6,589 nt of DNA, taken from contig JAUWDP010000060.1 in NCBI GenBank assembly GCA_030608725.1, positions 1-6,589 on the forward strand. The letters run 5' to 3'. Under the pieces are notes generated by a model. It had not been told where the DNA came from, did no database searches, and worked only from the letters and a program-made list of their open reading frames with translations. Below are positions 1 through 5,584 of this stretch, in pieces. Origin of the DNA: Candidatus Bathyarchaeota archaeon. Its GTDB lineage: Archaea; Thermoproteota; Bathyarchaeia; TCS64. How positions within the stretch are numbered: the stretch's first letter is position 1; the number at the start of each line of letters is the position of its first letter. The translations under genes were made by a program, and so were the position numbers.

Positions 1-39
1 AGAACCAGAAGGGGTCGTGGATATAATTATTTTCCGAGG
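1..39. other. AT-rich flank, no gene seen
   Basis: After the TAG stop of the HEVIH protein the minus strand reads AAAATAATTATAT (about 21-34). This could act as a T/A-rich termination region or as a TATA element for a gene lying to the left outside the window. Too little sequence remains to choose. Confidence 0.3.
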
Positions 40-816
40 CTAGACTGTGTAGATGTCGGCGGATTTCTCCCCGATGTTGATGGTCTCCTTGAGAGCGTCT
101 ATTAGGCAGTACTCCCCGACTCTGTCGATTATCGTCTCGAATATGTATCGAGTGCCTTTCTCCCGCTCGATCTTGGTGAGCAGGCTGGGGGGGAAGATGT
201 CGCTCTGCATGAAGTTCCAAATGAAGTCGAGCCTCGGGAACCCGTGGTGCCTCAGGACGACGTAGGACCTGTAGTGGGTGAGTATATCCGCGTACTGGAT
301 CGCCCACAGGCCTGCAAGCTCCTCGTCGGTCCTGATACAGTCGTCGTCGGATCGCTCCCTGATGATCTCCATGCTCACTTCTAGCTTGTCCTTGTGGTCG
401 TCAAGTATGTGCTTCCTGGTGGCTTTGATGATGTGGTCGCCCCCCGCGTAGTCGTCGGCGTGGATTACCTCGTGCACTGAGGTGTAGTAGGTCATGGTGT
501 GTGGGACCTCGGGTATGTCGAGGGGGCTGTCGCAGAAGGGCAGTTCATCGTCGAGGGTGATTGTCGCTGGAGGGGTGAAGTCGCCGTAGAGGGTGTGGTA
601 CTTGCCCTCCCTCTCCTTGCGCAATGGAGCCGTTTGGAATGTCCCTCGATTGAGAATGTTTCTTGTGGCTGCAAGGTTGAGGCAGATGGGCAGTTGAAGC
701 TTCATCTGGGCGTCGTCTATCAGCCCGATGGACTCGAAGACGAGCTCCCGCACGTCCCTTGAGTTCAGCCTCCTCCGCCCAATCAACTCATATCTAAGTC
801 TGTTGTGAACCTTCAC
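40..816 (-). CDS. Uncharacterised protein with an HExxH (HEVIH) motif
   Basis: This 258-residue protein is not one I recognise. It begins with GTG at 816; the next in-frame Met is residue 38, which would remove a basic N-terminus (RLRYELIGRRRL), so GTG is preferred although no Shine-Dalgarno is visible. There is no signal peptide or membrane helix, so it is probably cytoplasmic. The main mark is HEVIH at residues 115-119, followed by ADDYAGGDH, which matches the HExxH signature of zinc metallopeptidases. It lacks the metzincin GxxH/D continuation; a third ligand could be one of the acidic residues after 121 (Asp121, Asp122, Glu146, Glu150), which I cannot decide. His and Asp are frequent between 115 and 160 (HILDDH, RSDDD), and aromatic residues are common at 170-205. 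The gene lies 72 bases beyond the S-component stop. It could be a true zincin or a conserved archaeal protein with a chance motif. The reading frame is secure; the function is unknown. Confidence 0.8.
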   Translation of the reverse strand: MKVHNRLRYELIGRRRLNSRDVRELVFESIGLIDDAQMKLQLPICLNLAATRNILNRGTFQTAPLRKEREGKYHTLYGDFTPPATITLDDELPFCDSPLDIPEVPHTMTYYTSVHEVIHADDYAGGDHIIKATRKHILDDHKDKLEVSMEIIRERSDDDCIRTDEELAGLWAIQYADILTHYRSYVVLRHHGFPRLDFIWNFMQSDIFPPSLLTKIEREKGTRYIFETIIDRVGEYCLIDALKETINIGEKSADIYTV

Positions 817-888
817 TTTTAAGGAAAGTGGTGTACGGGTAACTATGATTTCGCTGCGATGTTTTTCGAGATGTAGAATAGGTTGTTT

Positions 889-1479
889 TTAGCTAAATGA
901 GCCCCTGACATACTGCGTGAACCCTTGGTTGCCGAGCATCGCCGCCAGCAGGATACCCATCACGACCATCTCGATGACGGCCTTCACGAGGACCTGCACG
1001 GTGAGCGCGGCCACCCAGAAGATCGAGTTCGGGATGAACAACGGGAAGAGGTACATGAAGATGAGGTAGGTCACTATCCCCTCCGGGATGTAGGAGACGA
1101 CTGTCGAGACCACCATCATGACCCGTTTACCGTCGACCCCAAGCCTCCTCATCAGGAGACCCGCCGTGATGCCCGTCAGGGCCTTACCCACTGGCAGCCC
1201 GAATCCCGTGATGAAGTTCCCCTGTGAGAACCCGAACTCAAACGCTGCCACCAAGCTCCCGATCAGTGCCGTGAGTCCCCCCACCACCGGTCCCCCGAAG
1301 AAGGCTGCTATGAAGGTTGAGAGGTGTGATAGGTCGAGGGCCAGGGAGAAGCTCGTCGGCCCGAGGGGGATGGCGGGCACCAGGGGTGCCAACTTTATCG
1401 AGATGAAGGACAGGACGTTTCCGAGGGCGGCCATCATCGCAATGAAGGTCAACCTCTTTGAGCTGAACAGATCGCTCAT
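889..1479 (-). CDS. Putative ECF-type transporter S component (vitamin/micronutrient uptake)
   Basis: From ATG 1479 the product is 196 residues, almost all hydrophobic, with about five to six membrane helices. In this numbering they lie near 9-33, 51-83 (two close spans), 90-110, 119-146 and 152-183. Length, helix number and the pattern DLSHLSTFIAAFFGGPVVGG with a following Gly-rich LPVGKALTGITAGLL resemble the substrate-binding S component of energy-coupling factor transporters, which captures a vitamin or metal and docks on a shared EcfT/EcfA module. That module is not in this window, so it must be encoded elsewhere if this is a group II transporter. The substrate cannot be read from the sequence. 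The frame extends to a TTG at 1515, but ATG 1479 gives MSDLFSSKRLTF, a typical short basic lead into helix 1, and the TTG would sit at the likely transcription start. A GGAG about 14 bases before the ATG is a weak ribosome site. Family assignment is by overall pattern, not a diagnostic motif. Confidence 0.7.
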   Translation of the reverse strand: MSDLFSSKRLTFIAMMAALGNVLSFISIKLAPLVPAIPLGPTSFSLALDLSHLSTFIAAFFGGPVVGGLTALIGSLVAAFEFGFSQGNFITGFGLPVGKALTGITAGLLMRRLGVDGKRVMMVVSTVVSYIPEGIVTYLIFMYLFPLFIPNSIFWVAALTVQVLVKAVIEMVVMGILLAAMLGNQGFTQYVRGSFS

Positions 1480-1524
1480 GGTCTTCTGGTCTACTCCGAG
1501 GCCTACCCATATCAAGGTTGCTAC

Positions 1525-1544
1525 AAAAATATTAGTAGATATAG
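1525..1544 (-). promoter_or_regulatory. Possible TATA region of the S-component gene
   Basis: On the minus strand two TATA-like words, CTATATC (1544-1538) and CTAATATTTTT (1535-1525), lie between the peptidase stop and the S-component start. An archaeal start about 25 bases downstream would fall near 1500-1515 and give a leader of about 20-35 bases before ATG 1479. Which word is used is uncertain, and the T5 tract could also serve termination of the upstream gene. Confidence 0.4.
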
Positions 1545-1560
1545 CCCCGTCCCACCGGGG
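1545..1560 (-). terminator. Small GC hairpin directly after the peptidase stop
   Basis: A perfect 5-bp inverted repeat, CCCCG / CGGGG with a 6-base loop, begins at the base after the peptidase TGA on the minus strand. A T5 tract follows 15 bases later (1529-1525). A short GC stem before T-rich sequence suggests a terminator or 3'-end structure for the peptidase mRNA, but the gap to the T tract is longer than in classic intrinsic terminators. Confidence 0.35.
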
Positions 1561-2886
1561 TCAGGGCATACCTCTCATGCTGCGCTTGAAGTAGTCCTCG
1601 ATCTCCTTCTTCTGCTTGTCAGGAATCTTCCTCTCGAAGGGGAAGGCCGCGGCCTCGGCAACGTACCTCGTCAGGTACTCCTCGATGAACCTCCCTTGGT
1701 TGTGAAGCGCCCTCGGGTTGAGCCAGCTGATGTCGTCCTCGATGCTATGCATGAATGTGTTGCTGGGGGTGCCCCTGGAGAATGAGACGCTCGGGATGCC
1801 GACCGCAGACAGGGAGGTCCCGTCGGAGGAATAGACCCCCTCGTTCACGGTGAACACCGTCCCCGTCTCCTTGGATAGCAGCATAATCGAGGCCTTTAGC
1901 TCGGGCGGGCCAAGGGTTCTGGATGAGTTGGTGCCTAGGAAGCCTCCGTGCACGTCAAGGTTCACGCAGAGCACTGTCCTGTCGAGCTCCGTCTGGTCCT
2001 CGTCCTCGTTCTCCTTCTTCGCCTCCTCGGAGGCCTTCCTCAGCTTGGTGGCGTAGTCCCTGCTCCCAAGGAGGCCGACCTCCTCGCAGCCCCAGGCAGC
2101 GAACTTCATGGTCCTCTTCGTGCCCTTCTCTTTGAATACCCTAGCGAGCTCCATGGCTATGGCCGTGCCACCAGCGTTGTCGCCTGCCCCTGAGACCTCG
2201 AGGACGGTGTCATAGTGGCCCCCGACCACGATAATCTCTTCAGGTCTCTCATAGCCCTCTATCTCGGCTATCACGTTCTGGGATTTGACTGCCTTCGACT
2301 CGGTCTCAGCGACGACGTGGACCCTGTTGGCCCCTGACTGGACCAGCTTGCGGCCGTCCATGAACGCGATCCTGAGGGCTGGCAGTTCTCCATACTTCTC
2401 CTTGACGAGGTGGCTTCCCCAGAGGTTCTTCGCGAGGACCCTGGGAGAGCTCTCGATGAAGATCATGGCTAGGGGCTTGTACTTGGATAGCAGACGGTAC
2501 GATTTCTTCCTGTCCTTGGGGCGTCCGGAGGTCATGATGATCTTGCCCTCGATATCCGGTGTGAGGTACTCCTCGTCGTACGTCTCGAGGTAGACGAGGT
2601 CTCCAGTCACCCCTTCTGGACCGGTGCTGCCGTAGAGGGGCATCACCTCGCAGGGGATCTCGCCCATCTTCGGCTCCAGGACTTCGAGCTTCTGGGAGAC
2701 TACTCTCCCCGTGGTGACCTCGAACTCCTCGATCGATGTCTTGAGCCCGAGCGCTTTGAACTCGGAGGCGATCCAGTCGGCGGCCTTCTTCTCGGCCTCG
2801 CTCCCGCTGGGTCTGGTGCCGATTTCGACTGCGAGCTTCTCGATGTATTTGAACGCTTTCTCTCCGTCGAACAGTAATTTCGTCAT
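1561..2886 (-). CDS. M28-family zinc aminopeptidase-like metallopeptidase
   Basis: The 441-residue product carries every expected M28 metal ligand and catalytic residue: His224 (GGHYDT), bridging Asp236 (GAGDNAGG), general-base Glu268 with ligand Glu269 (CEEVGLLGS), Asp311 (NLDVHG) and His380 (MHSIEDD). Family members bind two zinc ions and remove N-terminal residues from peptides. Residues 1-60 are the helical lead-in common in the family (GTRPSGSEAEKKAADWI). Residues about 75-195 interrupt the catalytic fold and look like a protease-associated (PA) type lid. There is no signal peptide, lipobox or membrane helix, so it is probably cytoplasmic and used to finish peptide breakdown. A lysine/glutamate-rich stretch (about 285-303) widens the Glu269-Asp311 spacing. 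ATG 2886 agrees with the N-terminal alignment and lies just after a good TATA box, giving a very short leader. Substrate preference cannot be told; it could also act as a carboxypeptidase or on a modified substrate. Confidence 0.92.
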   Translation of the reverse strand: MTKLLFDGEKAFKYIEKLAVEIGTRPSGSEAEKKAADWIASEFKALGLKTSIEEFEVTTGRVVSQKLEVLEPKMGEIPCEVMPLYGSTGPEGVTGDLVYLETYDEEYLTPDIEGKIIMTSGRPKDRKKSYRLLSKYKPLAMIFIESSPRVLAKNLWGSHLVKEKYGELPALRIAFMDGRKLVQSGANRVHVVAETESKAVKSQNVIAEIEGYERPEEIIVVGGHYDTVLEVSGAGDNAGGTAIAMELARVFKEKGTKRTMKFAAWGCEEVGLLGSRDYATKLRKASEEAKKENEDEDQTELDRTVLCVNLDVHGGFLGTNSSRTLGPPELKASIMLLSKETGTVFTVNEGVYSSDGTSLSAVGIPSVSFSRGTPSNTFMHSIEDDISWLNPRALHNQGRFIEEYLTRYVAEAAAFPFERKIPDKQKKEIEDYFKRSMRGMP

Positions 2887-2914
2887 ATGATTCTCGACCT
2901 AGGTAGTCCTAGAG

Positions 2915-2923
2915 AATATAAAA
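2915..2923 (-). promoter_or_regulatory. TATA box of the M28 peptidase gene
   Basis: The minus strand reads ATTAACA then TTTTATATT, a strong archaeal TATA-like element preceded by an A-rich stretch where the TFB recognition element would be. Its centre is about 33 bases before ATG 2886, so a start about 25 bases downstream leaves a leader of only a few bases. An AGGT about 12 bases before the ATG is a poor ribosome site, consistent with near-leaderless translation. Confidence 0.6.
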
Positions 2924-2953
2924 TGTTAATCAGGTATCTGAAGGTCTGTTCGG

Positions 2954-2959
2954 AAAAAA
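2954..2959 (-). terminator. T6 tract after the CoA-transferase gene
   Basis: The minus strand has CCTTTTTTCC about 28 bases beyond the CoA-transferase TAA, ahead of the peptidase TATA box. Uninterrupted T tracts in the non-template strand are the main archaeal intrinsic termination signal. There is no clear stem before it. Its position suggests the CoA-transferase and peptidase are separate transcription units. Confidence 0.5.
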
Positions 2960-2987
2960 GGAATGTGAATAAATTGCTGTTGGGAGG

Positions 2988-4175
2988 TTAGACTCCCTCT
3001 GCCATTATGCCGTTCTTCTTGAGTTCGTCGTACTGCTCTTCGGTGTAGCCGAGGTAGTCCATCACGACCTGCTTGTTGTGCTCTCCGAGTAGAGGAGCGG
3101 ATGACGTCACCTTGCCGGGTGACTCAGACATCTTCACGGGGAAGTTGATGGCCTCGTACTTGCCCATCTTGGGGTGCTCGATCTCGACGAACATGTCCCT
3201 GGCCAGCACGTGGGGGTCCTTGGTGGCCTCGCTTGCCCAGTAGACAGGGGCCACGGGTAGCCCGACGTCTGAGAAGAACTTGACCGCCTCGTCGCGGCTC
3301 ATGGCCTTGACGTGCTCCTTGACGGCCTCCTGCTCGAGCTCTTCGACGCCCATGACCTCCTTGAGCTTTTCCATGCCCTTGGGCCTCCAGCCCGCGAGGT
3401 GGATGTAGCCGTCATTTACCTCGAGTACGCCGCTGATCCTCATCATTCCGCCCCTGCCCTGCTGCTGCTTGCGCCTCTCATCCATCTCCTTCCTCCTGGT
3501 GATCTCGTCTTTACCTGTCACGAGGTAGTTCGTCACTCCTGTCTGGTAGGCGACCATGCAGTCCGTCTGAGCTACGTCGATCATCTGTCCTTTGCCGGTC
3601 TTGTCACGGTACCTGATGGCTCCTATGATGCACATGGCTGCCATGGTCCCGGGGGCGAGGTCGCCGAAGGCCCCGGTCATACTCTTGGGCGGACCTTCGG
3701 GGTCCACGTTCATTCCCTGGTTCCTCGTGAACCCAGCCATGGCCTCAGCGATGACCGCATATGAGGCCCAGGATGAGTAGGGGCCCGTCTGGCCGAAGCC
3801 CGAGAGGGCCGCGTATATAATCTTGGGGTTGAGCTCCTTCAGCACGTCGTAGCCTAGGCCCATCCGCTCCATTGCGCCAGGAGCGAAGTTCTGGACCACG
3901 ACGTCGGCCTTCTTCACAAGCTCCTTGAAGATCTTGAGCCCCTCGGGGTTCTTCAGGTCGATGGCGATAGCCTTCTTGTTGAGGTTGAGGTGGTGAAATG
4001 TCGCGCTTGCGCCTCCGTAGAGGGTGCCCTGCTGCGGGATCCTGCCCAGTCCGCCCCACGGGGGCTCCACCTTGATGACCTCCGCGCCCAGCTCCGCCAG
4101 CATCATCGTGGACCAAGGGCCGAACCAGACGTGGGTCATGTCAAGAACTCTAATGTCTTCGAGTATGCTCTTCAT
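2988..4175 (-). CDS. Class III (CaiB/BaiF family) acyl-CoA transferase
   Basis: The 395-residue product is full length for the family, which moves CoA between carboxylic acids through an aspartyl-CoA thioester intermediate in the cytoplasm. The N-terminus, with VLDMTHVWFGPWSTMMLAELG then AEVIKVEPP (residues 10-39), forms the CoA-binding Rossmann part. NFAPGAMERMGLGYD (96-110) and ALSGFGQTGPY (123-133) are family blocks. Asp172 in GDLAPG is the expected catalytic aspartate. The smaller domain (about 225-330) includes the basic, Gln-rich stretch ERRKQQQGRGG (233-243), and VAPVYWASEATKDPH (308-322) returns to the large domain. His15 and Arg104 fall where formyl-CoA transferase contacts CoA. ATG 4175 has a GAGAGG ribosome site about 7 bases upstream and matches the family N-terminus. 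No thiolase, acyl-CoA dehydrogenase, dehydratase or racemase gene is adjacent, so the acid substrate is unknown. Formate/oxalate, carnitine-like, aromatic or succinate-donor activity, or acyl-CoA racemase activity, are all possible in this fold. Confidence 0.93.
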   Translation of the reverse strand: MKSILEDIRVLDMTHVWFGPWSTMMLAELGAEVIKVEPPWGGLGRIPQQGTLYGGASATFHHLNLNKKAIAIDLKNPEGLKIFKELVKKADVVVQNFAPGAMERMGLGYDVLKELNPKIIYAALSGFGQTGPYSSWASYAVIAEAMAGFTRNQGMNVDPEGPPKSMTGAFGDLAPGTMAAMCIIGAIRYRDKTGKGQMIDVAQTDCMVAYQTGVTNYLVTGKDEITRRKEMDERRKQQQGRGGMMRISGVLEVNDGYIHLAGWRPKGMEKLKEVMGVEELEQEAVKEHVKAMSRDEAVKFFSDVGLPVAPVYWASEATKDPHVLARDMFVEIEHPKMGKYEAINFPVKMSESPGKVTSSAPLLGEHNKQVVMDYLGYTEEQYDELKKNGIMAEGV

Positions 4176-4428
4176 TTTTTTATCCTCTCAATTATCTGCT
4201 GAAGTTCAGCTAGATATTCATATAGTTTTCCTTTTAACCCATAACTTAGGCCGATTCTGTGTAGATATGAGATCCGCACGAGAAAGTCAGGCGTGCGCGC
4301 GTAAAGACCGCGGATAGTAGAAATCACCGCTCCGGTTCATATTAATCCCCGTTTGTTGTAGAACGTCACCCCATTTTCCAAGCTGCCTAACAAGCTTAAT
4401 CTCACACCAAATGAGAGTAAATGGTGAC
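4176..4428. other. Divergent intergenic region with small inverted repeats
   Basis: This is the largest non-coding gap in the window, between the divergent CoA-transferase and rhomboid genes. The left part holds the CoA-transferase promoter. The middle has two short perfect inverted repeats: CGCACG (4275-4280) with CGTGCG (4292-4297), and ATCCGC (4272-4277) with GCGGAT (4310-4315). These share bases and so are alternatives. Near 4338-4346 the plus strand has CATATTAAT and near 4393-4399 CTTAAT, weak TATA candidates for the rhomboid gene. I see no tRNA cloverleaf, C/D-box pair or convincing small gene here. Confidence 0.5.
4219..4230 (-). promoter_or_regulatory. Likely promoter (BRE + TATA) of the CoA-transferase gene
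   Basis: The minus strand reads GGAAAACTATATG, a purine-rich TFB-element-like stretch followed by a TATA-like core, about 45-55 bases before ATG 4175. A transcription start about 25 bases after the core leaves a leader of roughly 20 bases that contains the GAGAGG ribosome site. Judged from spacing and word match only. Confidence 0.5.
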
Positions 4429-5133
4429 ATGCTTCCATTGGGCGACGAGAATCCGACCAGGCTGAGGCCGATAGTCACGTGGGCCTTAATCGCCTCGTGC
4501 ATCGCTATCTTCCTCTGGCAGTCCTCGTCTGGGGAGTCTTTCTTCATTTACACGCTTCTCCAGTACGGCATCATACCCGCGAGGGTTCTAGGGGGGAGGG
4601 GTCTCCACACTTTCATCACCAACATATTCCTGCACGGGGGCTGGTCCCACCTTCTTGGGAACATGCTTTTCCTCTGGATCTTCGGGGACAACATTGAGGA
4701 CCACATCGCGTGTCGGAGCAACTCCATGTTCCTGGGGCGCCTCTCGTACTTTGGGTTCTACGTCGTCTGCGGGATCACGGCCTCATCTGTCTGGCTCCTC
4801 ACAGCGATGGATTCTGCTCAACCCGCTGTAGGGGCCTCGGGGGCCATCGCGGGGGTCCTGGGCGCATATTTCGTCTTCTACCCCAAGCGTAGGATCAGGA
4901 CCCTAGTCGGTCTGGGTTTCTTCGTGCGGGTCATCAATGTCCGGGCGTATACGATGATTGGTGTCTGGTTCATCTATCAGTTCATGATGGCTCTCTCGCC
5001 GTGGGATACCGGGGTTGCTTTCTGGGCCCATGTCGGGGGGTTCGTCATGGGGGTGCTGATGGCCACGCTCATTCGGCCTCGTCCTCGGGTGGTTCAGACC
5101 TATTACGCCCGAGACTTGGATGAATGGAGATGA
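4429..5133 (+). CDS. Rhomboid-family intramembrane serine protease
   Basis: From ATG 4429 the product is 234 residues: MLPLGDENPTR then a hydrophobic helix, the usual opening of prokaryotic rhomboids. Rhomboids cut transmembrane helices of substrate proteins inside the membrane. The catalytic dyad is visible: nucleophile Ser137 in GASGAIAG (codon 4837-4839) and His201 in FWAHVGGFVMG (codon 5029-5031). HGGWSHLLGNMLFLWIFGDNIED supplies the helix-2 HxxxN motif (His74, Asn78) that stabilises the oxyanion. About six helices are seen (near 14-31, 75-89, 107-126, 132-150, 171-189, 196-215), with a short polar C-terminal tail ending in DEWR and no extra domain. An upstream in-frame ATG at 4411 would add six residues; 4429 is preferred because of the family N-terminus and the GGTGA just before it (spacing is short). 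It is the only plus-strand gene and converges on L18e. The substrate is unknown. Confidence 0.9.
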   Translation: MLPLGDENPTRLRPIVTWALIASCIAIFLWQSSSGESFFIYTLLQYGIIPARVLGGRGLHTFITNIFLHGGWSHLLGNMLFLWIFGDNIEDHIACRSNSMFLGRLSYFGFYVVCGITASSVWLLTAMDSAQPAVGASGAIAGVLGAYFVFYPKRRIRTLVGLGFFVRVINVRAYTMIGVWFIYQFMMALSPWDTGVAFWAHVGGFVMGVLMATLIRPRPRVVQTYYARDLDEWR

Positions 5134-5236
5134 CGATCCTCCTCAGGATATGTGTATAGAACCGCCTTTCACTGCACGCGCAAGAATTAGACTGATGTGG
5201 CAGACTATTGAAAAGAATAAGTTATGAGTTTCGGGT
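5134..5236. other. Convergent gap between the rhomboid and L18e genes, with possible terminators
   Basis: Both flanking genes end here. Two bases after the rhomboid TGA a perfect 5-bp stem with a 4-base loop (ATCCT/AGGAT, 5136-5149) could mark its 3' end. For the L18e operon the minus strand has the T-rich word TTATTCTTTT (5220-5211), 17 bases after the L18e TAA, a plausible archaeal termination tract. No gene is supported. Confidence 0.4.
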
Positions 5237-5584
5237 TTATTTCAGGATCTTTATCTTCGAGGGCTCGACCTGCTCCTCAAGGAGGCCGATCAGCGAGACG
5301 GCACGTCCCTCGATCAGGGCTATCTTCTTCCTGGCGCCGTCTGAGAAGGAGTGTGCGGCGACTGTGACCGGGTGGTCGAGTGCGCCCGATGCGAGGACCT
5401 TCCCCGGGACGGCGACGACGTCACCCGGCTGGGTGTGCCTGTTGATCCTGCTGAGGTTCACGGAGGCCCTCCGCCTCTTGGGCTTGTCCAGCCCCTCCGC
5501 CAGGGCGGCCCAGATGTTCTGACCTGTTTTCCTCGACGCGGTCTTGAGTGTCTTTATCGTCTCCTTGAGCTGTGGGTTCATCAT
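5237..5584 (-). CDS. rpl18e: Large-subunit ribosomal protein L18e
   Basis: The 115-residue protein is a full-length archaeal L18e (eukaryotic eL18 family), a component of the large ribosomal subunit that binds rRNA. The signature is GDVVAVPGKVLASGALDHP (residues 54-72) followed by VTVAAHSFSDGARKKI (73-88). The N-terminus (NPQLKETIKTLK) and the basic KPKRRRASVNLSRINRH block (34-50) also fit. The start ATG at 5584 overlaps the RpoD stop as ATGA, so translation is probably coupled. A second ATG follows at once (5581), so the true N-terminus may be one residue shorter. GGAGGA lies about 9 bases upstream inside the end of rpoD. The reading frame remains open upstream through rpoD, but that extension is not L18e-like and is a GC-rich shadow. 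L13, S9 and RNA polymerase N usually follow L18e in archaea and are absent here. Confidence 0.97.
   Translation of the reverse strand: MMNPQLKETIKTLKTASRKTGQNIWAALAEGLDKPKRRRASVNLSRINRHTQPGDVVAVPGKVLASGALDHPVTVAAHSFSDGARKKIALIEGRAVSLIGLLEEQVEPSKIKILK

Noticed and set aside
1480..1515. TTG at 1515 as the start of the S-component gene
   Set aside because: It has no ribosome site, adds 12 residues not typical of the family, and sits at or before the likely transcription start; ATG 1479 is better.
1118..1594. Plus-strand open frame of 158 codons opposite the S-component gene
   Set aside because: It is antisense to a well-patterned membrane protein, runs into the peptidase gene and has no recognisable domain or ribosome site.
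40..2886. A single operon joining the peptidase, S component and HEVIH protein as one system
   Set aside because: The genes run in the same direction but gaps of 72-81 bases with promoter- and terminator-like elements separate them, and nothing in the sequences links their functions.
3745..4116. Minus-strand 123-codon frame inside the CoA-transferase gene
   Set aside because: It is an out-of-frame, Arg/Gly-rich shadow of a gene whose family motifs are unambiguous.
4329..4357. GGTTC-containing segment resembling a tRNA T-arm
   Set aside because: The loop does not fit the GGTTCRANNCC pattern, and no acceptor or anticodon stem could be matched on either strand.
4287..4547. Minus-strand 86-codon frame across the divergent spacer
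   Set aside because: It overlaps the start of the rhomboid gene on the opposite strand and shows no family pattern, upstream ribosome site or clear promoter.
5150..5227. 25-codon plus-strand ORF (starting MCIEPPF) in the convergent gap
   Set aside because: AGGAT precedes the ATG with almost no spacing, there is no promoter, and so short an ORF in a 100-base gap is expected by chance.
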